NCBI GenBank assembly: GCA_024232965.1
Contig: JACKQF010000002.1
Location: 310,001 to 374,000, forward strand
Length of the DNA stretch: 64,000 bases
DNA from: Verrucomicrobiaceae bacterium
Lineage (GTDB): Bacteria; Verrucomicrobiota; Verrucomicrobiia; Verrucomicrobiales; Verrucomicrobiaceae
Direction of reading: 5' to 3'
Part shown: positions 53,177 through 59,756 of the stretch, one piece after another
Layout of the letters: each line of letters begins with the position of its first letter
Numbering within the stretch: the stretch's first letter is position 1
Notes under the pieces: model-generated
The model's input: only the letters and a program-made list of their open reading frames with translations
Database searches by the model: none
Told to the model about the DNA's origin: nothing
Program-made: the position numbers and the translations under genes

Positions 53177-53182
53177 AACCCC

Positions 53183-53938
53183 ATGAGTCTCTCGCCCAAA
53201 GCACAAGCCATATTGCAGCTTCTAGTAGACCGAATACGAGAGGGACGAATCACTCCGGACGACCCAGAGACTTTCTTCGGATACAAGGAGATTCACGACT
53301 CACTCGGGTTATCGAAGAGAGGCCCACATTGGGGAGCGAGTTTGAGGCATCAGGGCATGGAGGACTTGGCCATGTGGCTTAGAGACGAAGGGCATCCAGC
53401 AGTGACCGGTCTTATCGTGAGTCAGCAGAGTTTCACACCCGGAGACGGCTACTTTGAGGTGAACGGACACACGCCCGGAGATCGTCTGTGGTGGGCAGAC
53501 GAGATTAGATCGGCCATCACCTATAATTGGTCAGCTTACGTTTCGGATGAGGCTTTGCCGACGTATCCCGAGTTGGTCGATTTCACACAGGCGATAGTTG
53601 AGGGTAGATTGGCTACTGTCGATGTGACTGCTCGGACACGTTGCGAGCTACTGCGGAAGCGGGCCAGACAGTTCTACACCAGAGACGGACGACTCTGCTG
53701 CGAGATATGCGGCTGGTCGAAGCCCGACAACCGCTTTAGCGGCGACATCGTGGAACTGCACCATATTCGACCACTACACGAGCTTGCCATCGACGGAGTT
53801 ACCATGACACTGAAGGATGCCATCGCATCGCTAGCCCCACTGTGCCCGAACTGTCATCGGTGTGCGCACTCACGGAGAGGAGACCGCAGCACCTTTACGA
53901 TGGACGAACTCAGACAGATGATTTCTCGCCATGACTGA
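53183..53938 (+). CDS. HNH endonuclease-domain protein (cassette gene 2)
   Basis: 251 residues from the ATG at 53183, 7 bases after the R' box; the open frame reaches back to a TTG at 53171 that is part of the core site. The C-terminal 105 residues form a complete HNH domain: CCEICGWSKPDNRF, VELHHIRPLHEL, LAPLCPNCHRCAHSRRG, with Cys pairs for zinc and the His-Asn-His catalytic residues. The N-terminal 140 residues (FFGYKEIHDSLGLSKRGPHWG...) are unrecognised and could recognise a target. Possible restriction or defence nuclease, typical cargo of cassette arrays, but the target is unknown. Confidence 0.78.
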   Translation: MSLSPKAQAILQLLVDRIREGRITPDDPETFFGYKEIHDSLGLSKRGPHWGASLRHQGMEDLAMWLRDEGHPAVTGLIVSQQSFTPGDGYFEVNGHTPGDRLWWADEIRSAITYNWSAYVSDEALPTYPELVDFTQAIVEGRLATVDVTARTRCELLRKRARQFYTRDGRLCCEICGWSKPDNRFSGDIVELHHIRPLHELAIDGVTMTLKDAIASLAPLCPNCHRCAHSRRGDRSTFTMDELRQMISRHD

Positions 53939-53957
53939 CCACAATCCGCAAACAAGG

Positions 53958-54082
53958 CCAAAGGCGTGGCTGGACAACCGCTGGGGCTGCTCTGTCGGCT
54001 ATGCTTTCCGTGACTCTAACCCGCCGTCCCGTCTCCATGCTCAGCTCCCTGCCCAGGGGTGCCAGCGCTTAATTCGTTCGGC
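53958..54082 (+). repeat. degenerate attC-like site between cassettes 2 and 3
   Basis: Ends in GTTCGGC (54076-54082), a core-like R' box with 5-base spacer AATTC and L' GCCAGCGCTT before it. Upstream AAGGCGTGGC pairs with this L' if two single-base indels are allowed. CGCTGG/CCAGCG (near 53990 and 54062) also pair. R'' is not convincing. The site is placed mainly by its R' and by its position 22 bases before the next ATG. Confidence 0.4.
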
Positions 54083-54103
54083 CAAGAACCAAGTCCATTG
54101 CCC

Positions 54104-54835
54104 ATGTCCACGCAGAGCTGGCTCTTGCCTCTAACGGAGAGAGGATCGTCCGGCTGCTGTGAGTTGAACTTTCTCACGCGGTTCGGGAAGACTTACGTGA
54201 TGGACAACCATCGTGCTGCTCTATGGTGCTGGTTGCAGCACTTACCCCAGTCCGGCAGTGTTCAAGTCATACACATTGATCGGCACACCGACTGTCTATC
54301 TTCCAACTTGGATTCGTGGACAGACCGCTCGCAGGACGTTGCGAGTCTTTCGCTTTCAGACTATCTGGCCCGCCCGATGGGCACAGGGTTAGAAGCATCA
54401 GCATGCTTGTTCCGTTGGGACAACTTTCTTTCCTTGTTTATACGCCACTACGGTAGTCGGATTGAATCACTTTACATGGCCACTAGAAAATGTGGGGATC
54501 CACCAGAGCGCCACTTCTGGGATACATCGCACGATCGACTGCCGAGCACTATTGAGGGACTCATCAATGATGACTCAGAGTCTAGCGTGATAGTAGACCT
54601 CGATCTCGACTACTTCGTGGCACGTCTAGGGGGCTCACGTTACGTTCGCCTGTGCTCAGATGACTACATTGAAGCGGTCTTAGCCCCGCTGCGACAGTTG
54701 ATTGAGCATCCAAGATGCATTTGCGCTACAGTTGCGCTCAGTCCTGAGTGCTGTGGTGGATGGCATGAAGCTGAGAGCTTACTATCGGCCTTCACCAGAC
54801 ACACGGGATATGACATCCAACTTCCACGGACATGA
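54104..54835 (+). CDS. UPF0489-family protein (cassette gene 3)
   Basis: 243 residues from the ATG at 54104 (MSTQSWLLPLTERG), preferred over an in-frame ATG at 54059 that lies before the core site. Recognisable UPF0489 features: YVMDNHRAALWCWLQHL, VQVIHIDRHTDCLSS (HxD-type metal-like motif) and VIVDLDLDYFVARLGG. The fold resembles arginase/deacetylase-type metalloproteins, but activity is unknown. The stop TGA is followed directly by attC-like site B. Confidence 0.75.
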   Translation: MSTQSWLLPLTERGSSGCCELNFLTRFGKTYVMDNHRAALWCWLQHLPQSGSVQVIHIDRHTDCLSSNLDSWTDRSQDVASLSLSDYLARPMGTGLEASACLFRWDNFLSLFIRHYGSRIESLYMATRKCGDPPERHFWDTSHDRLPSTIEGLINDDSESSVIVDLDLDYFVARLGGSRYVRLCSDDYIEAVLAPLRQLIEHPRCICATVALSPECCGGWHEAESLLSAFTRHTGYDIQLPRT

Positions 54836-54928
54836 GAGGAACAAAACGAATGCAGGCAACGGGCCGAAGGCTATCTGTCGTGTCATCAACATCTTGCGCT
54901 CGCCGTCGCCTGATCCGAAGCGTTGGCG
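54836..54928 (+). repeat. integron attC-like site B
   Basis: 93 bases, the same layout as site A: R'' GAGGAAC, spacer AAAAC, L'' GAATGCAGGC, centre, L' GCCTGATCC, spacer GAAGC, R' GTTGGCG (54922-54928). L'/L'' pair with one mismatch and the same bulged G; ACGG/CCGT extends the stem. R'' GAAC matches the unusual GTTC at the start of its own cassette (54076), a cassette-specific compensatory change. Confidence 0.68.
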
Positions 54929-54941
54929 TAACTCGCACCCC

Positions 54942-55382
54942 ATGTTTGGAATCTTAAAGAAGCTCTTTCCTGATCGCCGGGCAGACTGGAGGCATTCCGT
55001 TTCCGATCCCGTGATCGGCGAGCTTGTCCTGTCCAGTGACGGCGATTGGTGGGAGGGCTCTATCACTGTCGATGGCACGAGCGTGCAGTTTCAACTTGGC
55101 GGCGATCACGAGCCAAGTTTGGCTCTCATCTCCCATGCTCACGATATCATTCGTGAGTTTGCAGTCTTCTCTCGCACGGTCAGCGAGTTTCTTGACTCTG
55201 AGGCAGCCGCACAGGCTGCCTCCCCAGATGAGATTCGCCAACTCACGGTGGAGTCAGTTTGCCTCTTCTGGCCGGACCGCCCAAATGACGGGATGCTCTA
55301 CTTGAAAGGCCCTGACGAGTATCGTATTTGGCGTTGCGACTACATCGACCGCAAACCCCAAGGACTCGGATTCGATGATTAG
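54942..55382 (+). CDS. hypothetical protein (cassette gene 4)
   Basis: 146 residues from the ATG at 54942, 13 bases after R'. A longer in-frame reading from 54702 would cross the attC site and is rejected. No signal peptide. N-terminal FGILKKLFPDRRADWRHSVSDPVIGEL, then a beta-rich stretch (LSSDGDWWEGSITVDGTSVQFQLGGDHEPS) and helical IREFAVFSRTVSEFLDS, ending in WPDRPNDGMLYLKGPDEYRIWRCD. This looks like a DUF2262/immunity-type small domain, but I cannot name the family. Last gene of the array. Confidence 0.66.
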   Translation: MFGILKKLFPDRRADWRHSVSDPVIGELVLSSDGDWWEGSITVDGTSVQFQLGGDHEPSLALISHAHDIIREFAVFSRTVSEFLDSEAAAQAASPDEIRQLTVESVCLFWPDRPNDGMLYLKGPDEYRIWRCDYIDRKPQGLGFDD

Positions 55383-55397
55383 CACTCAAAAAAGGGC

Positions 55398-55440
55398 TTA
55401 ACCTCCAGGTTAGCATAAAGACGCGGCGCTAGAGGTGTGG
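55398..55440 (+). repeat. 43-bp repeat at the end of a gene group, copy B
   Basis: Gap-free match to 50840-50882, strongest in GACGCGGCGCTAG. Begins at a GCTTAAC box after the stop of cassette gene 4. It also contains the small palindrome GCTTAACCT-CC-AGGTTAGC with one bulged T. Confidence 0.45.
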
Positions 55441-55495
55441 GTTGGTGGGTGGCCTTGCTGGGGCTGATGACCGATGCGAGTGACCCCGATGCGCT

Positions 55496-55521
55496 TTGCT
55501 TTTTGATCCGCCTGTCCCTGG
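55496..55521 (+). repeat. 26-bp direct repeat, copy 1
   Basis: TTGCTTTTTGATCCG followed by CCTGTCCCTGG; 25 of 26 bases are repeated at 55730-55755. The two lie 234 bases apart downstream of a sulfatase gene. Confidence 0.7.
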
Positions 55522-55729
55522 TGTGCCACCATGGTGGTACTTCGCTGCTTGAGCGTGGACTCTCTGTCCGCAGTGGGTCAGTGGGTCAACAGTGGGAAGT
55601 GATCCGTTCAGTGAGGTTTCGCGTGGGGAATGACGGCGGCGGGACGCGCGCCGCTCCAGGGGCAACGCCTTCCTCCTGGCGCAATTCTTCTGCCATCATT
55701 CTGCTGCCAGTCAGCACAGGGCGGCATCA

Positions 55730-55755
55730 TTGCTTTTTGATCTGCCTGTCCCTGG
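55730..55755 (+). repeat. 26-bp direct repeat, copy 2
   Basis: Same as 55496-55521 except T for C at one position. Ends 41 bases before the sulfatase stop. Confidence 0.7.
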
Positions 55756-55796
55756 GGACGTCCTCTGGGGCGATGTTTGCGGCTGGGCCTGCGGCT

Positions 55797-57389
55797 TTAT
55801 TTGGCGGCTTGCTTCCCTTTGCCCTTTCCTTTGCCTTTGCCTGCGGGTGGGGATTTTTTGTGGATCTCCACGGGGACGGCGTTTTGCTGGGGGGTGCCGG
55901 GGGTGCTGCGGCCGTTGGCCACGTAGCCTTCTAGCAGCTGGGTCAGGCGGGCGACGACTTCGGGCTCTTGGGACTGGAGGTTGTGCTGCTCCCCAAGATC
56001 GGCCTGGAGGTCGTAGAGCTGGATGGGGGGAGATCCGGCGGGCTCTTGGCCGGGGCGGGGGGCGCTCCAGCCGCCGCTGCCGGGGCAGAACTCGAGCTTC
56101 CACTTGTCCTGACGGATGGCGAAGTAGCCGCCGATGGAGTGATGGACGATGGCGGGGCGCATGCCGTCGCGGTATTTCCCCTGGAGGAGGGGCAGGAAGC
56201 TGAAGCTGTCCTCAGCGGCGGTCTCTGGCACCTGATAGCCGATGACCTCTGCGGCGGTGGCCATGAAATCGGTGAGGCAGACGAGGTGATCGCTTTTTTG
56301 CCCGGCCTTGACCCCGGCGGGCCAGCGCACCATGAAGGCGACGCGATGACCGCCGTCGTAGATGTCTGCTTTGTTGCCGCGGAATTCGTAGCTGGGGTTG
56401 TGGCCTTTGGCGAGGAGCTCGTCAAACTTGGCGCTGGGCGAGCAGCCGTTATCGCTGGTGAAGACGATGAAGGTGTCGTTGGTGAGGCCTTCGTCATCAA
56501 GGGTCTTGAGCAGGGTGCCAATGGCGGCGTCGGTCTCCATGACGAAGTCGCCGTACGGATTGAGGCCGCTCTTGCCCTGCCATTCCTTGTTCGGAAGGAT
56601 GGGGGTGTGGGGGGAGGCGAGGGGGAGGTAGAGGAAGAAGGGCTTGCCGGCCTTGGCATCGGCGGCGCGTTCTTTGATGAAGCCGACGGCTTTATCCCGC
56701 AGGGTGGGCAGGACTTCGTAGCCGGTGAAGCCGGGGGCGGCGGGGCCTTGGCGGGTGGTGGCACCTTCGCGTCCGGTCATCATTTCGAGGGTGCGATCCT
56801 CGGTGGGGAGGGCGGTGACGTGGTCGTTTTCAATGAAGCAGTACGGCACCATGTCGAGCGAGGCGCTGATGCCGAAGTAGTAGTCAAAGCCGACGCTGTT
56901 TGGGCCGTTGGCGATGGGTTTGGAATAGTCGACGTTCCAGACTTGCTCGCGCGACTCGATGCTGAGCTCTGAGACATCGCCGCCGTCTTTGCGCGCCCAG
57001 TCCATGCCGAGGTGCCACTTGCCAATGACGGCGGTGGCATAACCCTGGGCCTTCAGCATGGAGGCGACGGTCATGCGGCCTTGCTCGATGAGGCGAGGGC
57101 TGAGGCCGCCGAGGACGCTGCTCTGGAGCTTGGTCCGCCAATTGTAGCGCCCGGTCATGACGCCGTAGCGGGTGGGGGTGCAGACGCTGGAGCTGGTGTG
57201 GGCATCGGTAAAGATCATGCCCTCGCGACCAATGCGATCCATGTTCGGCGTGGGGATCTTTCCATCGGGATTGAGGATCTGGACATCGCCATAACCGAGG
57301 TCATCGCAGAGGATGAAGATGAAGTTGGGCTTGGCGACGGCCTGGGCGGTCAGTGCGAGGAGGCAGAGGAGTGGGAGGAGACGGGACAT
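55797..57389 (-). CDS. secreted type I sulfatase with Gly/Lys tail
   Basis: 530 residues from the ATG at 57389, which starts a signal peptide (SRLLPLLCLLALTAQAVA); a GTG at 57425 overlapping the upstream stop would add 12 residues and is less likely. Formylglycine motif SSVCTPTRYGVMTGR with Cys near residue 70. Metal ligands in LCDDLGYGD at the N-terminus and FTSDNGCSPSAKF further on, with GKWHLG and RMVSxxD-type surroundings as in arylsulfatase A. It removes sulfate from sulfated sugars or aryl esters. The C-terminus ends in GKGKGKGKQAAK. Transcribed with the sulfatase upstream (33 bases). Confidence 0.92.
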   Translation of the reverse strand: MSRLLPLLCLLALTAQAVAKPNFIFILCDDLGYGDVQILNPDGKIPTPNMDRIGREGMIFTDAHTSSSVCTPTRYGVMTGRYNWRTKLQSSVLGGLSPRLIEQGRMTVASMLKAQGYATAVIGKWHLGMDWARKDGGDVSELSIESREQVWNVDYSKPIANGPNSVGFDYYFGISASLDMVPYCFIENDHVTALPTEDRTLEMMTGREGATTRQGPAAPGFTGYEVLPTLRDKAVGFIKERAADAKAGKPFFLYLPLASPHTPILPNKEWQGKSGLNPYGDFVMETDAAIGTLLKTLDDEGLTNDTFIVFTSDNGCSPSAKFDELLAKGHNPSYEFRGNKADIYDGGHRVAFMVRWPAGVKAGQKSDHLVCLTDFMATAAEVIGYQVPETAAEDSFSFLPLLQGKYRDGMRPAIVHHSIGGYFAIRQDKWKLEFCPGSGGWSAPRPGQEPAGSPPIQLYDLQADLGEQHNLQSQEPEVVARLTQLLEGYVANGRSTPGTPQQNAVPVEIHKKSPPAGKGKGKGKGKQAAK

Positions 57390-57421
57390 GGTGGATCTGA
57401 AATTTGAGATTTGATGGCGAC

Positions 57422-59020
57422 TCACTCGGCCTTTTTGCCTTTGCCCTTTCCTTTGCCTTTACCCTTGCCCTTGGGCTGCGCGGGCGGATTGACTTCGCCT
57501 TCAAAGGCTCGGTTGCCGTAGGCGAGGCGGGGTGGGTCTTCGGTTTCTTTGACTTCGACACGGAGGCGCTGCAGCTCTGCCTTCAGTTCGGTGACGGTGT
57601 CTGCGTAAGCGGGGTCGTTGTAGAAGCTGCGTGTTTCTTGCGGGTCTTTTTCCCGGTCCAGGAGTTCCCAGTCATCGACGTCTGGCTTGTAGTAATGGAT
57701 GAGCTTGTAGCGATCAGTGACGACGCCGTAATGGGGGCGGACGCGGTGAGGGACGGGGAACTCGTAGTAGTGGTAGTAGAAGCTCTTGCGCCAGTCGGCG
57801 GGGTTTTCGCCTTTGAAAAGGGGCACCAAGGAGTGGCCCTGCATGTCGGCGGGCTGCTCGGCACCGCCGAGATCGAGGAAGGTCTGCGCGAGATCGAGCA
57901 GCGACACGATGTGGTTATCGACGGTGCTAGGCTTCGCGACGCCGGGCCAGCGGACGAGGAAGGGGGTGCGCAGGGATTCTTCAAAGATCCAGCGTTTGTC
58001 GAACCAGCCGTGCTCTCCCAGGTAAAAGCCCTGATCGCTGGAGAGGATGATGACGGTATTCTCGGCGAGGCCTTCTTTGTCGAGGTAATCGAGGACACGG
58101 GAGATGTTTTCATCGACGCCCTTCACGCAGGCGAGGTAGTCGTGCATGTAGCGCTGATAACGCCAGTGGACGAGGTCTTTGCCGGTCAGCTTGGCCTCGC
58201 GATACTTGGCGTTGCGGGGCTCATAGTATTCGTCCCAGTAGCGGCGTTGATCGGGGGTGAGGGTGGTGGGGGCGACGAGTTTCAGGTCGCGATCGGTCAT
58301 GGTGCGTTCGATGCCCATGTCGTGATCGCTGAGGGCCTTGCTGCGACCTTCGAAGGTATCAAACAAGGTTTCGGGCTCCTCATAGACGCGGTCTTTATCG
58401 AAGCCGAGGTGGCGCAGTGCGGGCTCCCACTCGCGGTGCGGTGCCTTGTGCTGGCACATCATCATGAAGGGCTTGGACTTGTCGCGATTTTTGAGCCAAT
58501 CGAGCGTGAGATCGCCGATGATGTCGGTGACGTAGCCTTCGTGCTTCACGGGCTTGCCGTTATCGATCATCGGCGGGTTGTAGTAGGCACCTTGGCCGGG
58601 GAGGATGTGCCAGTAGTCGAAGCCCTGCGGCACGGTCTCGAGATGCCATTTGCCGATGATGGCAGTGCTGTAGCCGACTTTTTGCAGGAGCTTGGGGAAG
58701 GTCTGCTGATCGCCGTTGAAGCGGCTGTTGCTGTTGTTGTAAAAGCCGTTCAGGTGGGAGTATTTGCCAGTCTGAATGACGGCGCGCATAGGGCCGCAGA
58801 TGCTGTTGGTGACGAGGCAACGATCAAAGCGGATGCCTTCTTTGGCGATGCGATCCATGCCGGGCGTTTCCAGGAGGTGGCGCTTTTCGCCGTAGGCACT
58901 GATGGCCTGCGTGGTCATGTCATCCGCAAAGAAGAACAGGATGTTCGGCGGCTGTTTGTCAGCGCCCTGGGCGGCGACAGTGAACAGGAGGAGAGCAGTG
59001 GTGAGCAGGGATCGAATCAT
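57422..59020 (-). CDS. secreted type I sulfatase with Gly/Lys tail
   Basis: 532 residues. Signal peptide 1-20 (ends AQGA). Formylglycine motif NSICGPMRAVIQTG with Cys at 75; metal-binding FFADDMT near 31 and SSDQGFYLGEHGWFDKRW near residue 330, the latter typical of iduronate-2-sulfatase/heparan-type sulfatases. Other blocks: IIGKWHLETVPQGFDYW. The C-terminus is PKGKGKGKGKGKGKKAE, as in the downstream sulfatase. The two together suggest stepwise desulfation of an algal or mucin-like polysaccharide; the substrate is not readable from sequence. Confidence 0.93.
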   Translation of the reverse strand: MIRSLLTTALLLFTVAAQGADKQPPNILFFFADDMTTQAISAYGEKRHLLETPGMDRIAKEGIRFDRCLVTNSICGPMRAVIQTGKYSHLNGFYNNSNSRFNGDQQTFPKLLQKVGYSTAIIGKWHLETVPQGFDYWHILPGQGAYYNPPMIDNGKPVKHEGYVTDIIGDLTLDWLKNRDKSKPFMMMCQHKAPHREWEPALRHLGFDKDRVYEEPETLFDTFEGRSKALSDHDMGIERTMTDRDLKLVAPTTLTPDQRRYWDEYYEPRNAKYREAKLTGKDLVHWRYQRYMHDYLACVKGVDENISRVLDYLDKEGLAENTVIILSSDQGFYLGEHGWFDKRWIFEESLRTPFLVRWPGVAKPSTVDNHIVSLLDLAQTFLDLGGAEQPADMQGHSLVPLFKGENPADWRKSFYYHYYEFPVPHRVRPHYGVVTDRYKLIHYYKPDVDDWELLDREKDPQETRSFYNDPAYADTVTELKAELQRLRVEVKETEDPPRLAYGNRAFEGEVNPPAQPKGKGKGKGKGKGKKAE

Positions 59021-59181
59021 GGCTGGAAATTGTTAACGTGCGAGCGAGGTCAAAGTTACGTTGAATTCGGCTGGGCTTACATCTCGCTCCATCAACAGGT
59101 GTAGGTTCGGGTGACTCCAGCAGATTCGAGGAGGCCAGCAGATTATTCTCTCTATACTTCCGGTCATAAGGCTTTGTGATT

Positions 59182-59243
59182 ATTGGCAGGAGAATGAAGG
59201 CAGCAGAATGAAGCTATTCTGCTGCCTTCATTCTGCTGCCAAT
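59182..59243. repeat. REP-like palindrome built from GGCAGCAGAATGAA units
   Basis: Two 29-base arms (59182-59210 and 59215-59243) around a 4-base loop, with two mismatches. Each arm is itself a direct repeat of about 14 bases (GGCAG-AGAATGAA twice). A half-copy appears near 55690-55709. It resembles dispersed palindromes familiar from planctomycete/verrucomicrobial genomes. Confidence 0.8.
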
Positions 59244-59365
59244 TGGTTTTTGAGAACTCGCCAAACATGGTGGCGGCAAGTATAACTCGCGTCATCAAGA
59301 GCTGTGGGTTTGCAGACCCCGCAGATGGACTTCGTCTGACTCTGTCGTTTTCCGAAACGAACAAC

Positions 59366-59391
59366 GGCCAGCCCCGTCTCCGGGGCTGGCC
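59366..59391 (-). terminator. terminator of the small Cys-rich protein gene
   Basis: Perfect 11-bp stem GGCCAGCCCCG/CGGGGCTGGCC with TCTC loop; on the minus strand it is followed by GTTGTTCGTTT. It lies 40 bases after the stop of the gene at 59432. Confidence 0.75.
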
Positions 59392-59431
59392 GCCAGAATT
59401 TGCGCGTTACCGCATCAAGCGGTGTGGCAGC

Positions 59432-59623
59432 TTACTTGTTGCACTTGGCGCAGACTTTGCCTTCTGCTTCTGCTTTGACGCAGCAAGGGTGCTCACACTT
59501 TTCACCGGCTTTGGCGGCCTTGTCACAGCAACCTCCAGCTTTGTATTTCTTTTCAGCGGCGATGCCACCTGCGGCGAGCGCGAGGCTTGCGACAGCGATT
59601 GCTAGGATTTGGGTCAGCTTCAT
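59432..59623 (-). CDS. small exported cysteine-rich protein
   Basis: 63 residues: signal peptide 1-22 (KLTQILAIAVASLALAAGGIAA) and a mature part of about 40 residues with eight Cys in the order CC, C, CC, C, C (GGCCDKAAKAGEKCEHPCCVKAEAEGKVCAKCNK in total shape, with Lys/Ala between). Could bind metal or form disulfides in the periplasm. I recognise no characterised family. It has its own terminator, and is a real gene judging by the signal peptide and the tidy end. Confidence 0.72.
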   Translation of the reverse strand: MKLTQILAIAVASLALAAGGIAAEKKYKAGGCCDKAAKAGEKCEHPCCVKAEAEGKVCAKCNK

Positions 59624-59756
59624 AGTCGTCTCGGTTGAGTTTGATTTGAGTTAACTAGCACTAATTGGAACATCGTGCTTTCGGTGTCGGCGTTGCTGGC
59701 ACCGAATTTGAGATGTTCAACAATTGGATAGGAACGGTGCCCAAATGTCGAGACAA

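Larger units (their letters stand above)
55383..55796. other. intergenic region after the cassette array, with repeats
   Basis: 414 bases without a supported gene. It starts with GCTTAAC (55396-55402, R''-like) and the 43-bp end-of-group repeat (copy B, 55398-55440). It then carries a 26-bp direct repeat twice (55496 and 55730) and a partial CTGCTGCC repeat near 55690. Confidence 0.6.
59021..59431. other. intergenic region with REP-like palindrome and terminator
   Basis: 411 bases with no supported gene. It holds the large palindrome at 59182-59243 and the terminator at 59366-59391, listed separately. Nothing else recognised. Confidence 0.6.

Noticed and set aside
54702..54941. Longer N-terminus for the last cassette gene
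   Set aside because: It would translate through the end of the UPF0489 gene and the whole attC-like site; the ATG at 54942 fits the cassette layout.
47900..55440. Tyrosine recombinase (integron integrase) remnant
   Set aside because: I looked through the frames of this interval and saw no R-H-R-Y recombinase motifs; the array appears to lack intI within the window.
55437..55934. 165-residue plus-strand open frame after the cassette array
   Set aside because: Runs across the direct repeats and antisense into a sulfatase; no start signal or motif.
55968..56972. 334-residue plus-strand open frame
   Set aside because: Antisense of the first sulfatase; Gly/Val-rich shadow sequence.
57404..59104. 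566-residue plus-strand open frame
   Set aside because: Exact antisense of the sulfatase gene with its signal peptide and active-site motif; the plus-strand product has no recognisable domain and arises from high-G+C codon structure.
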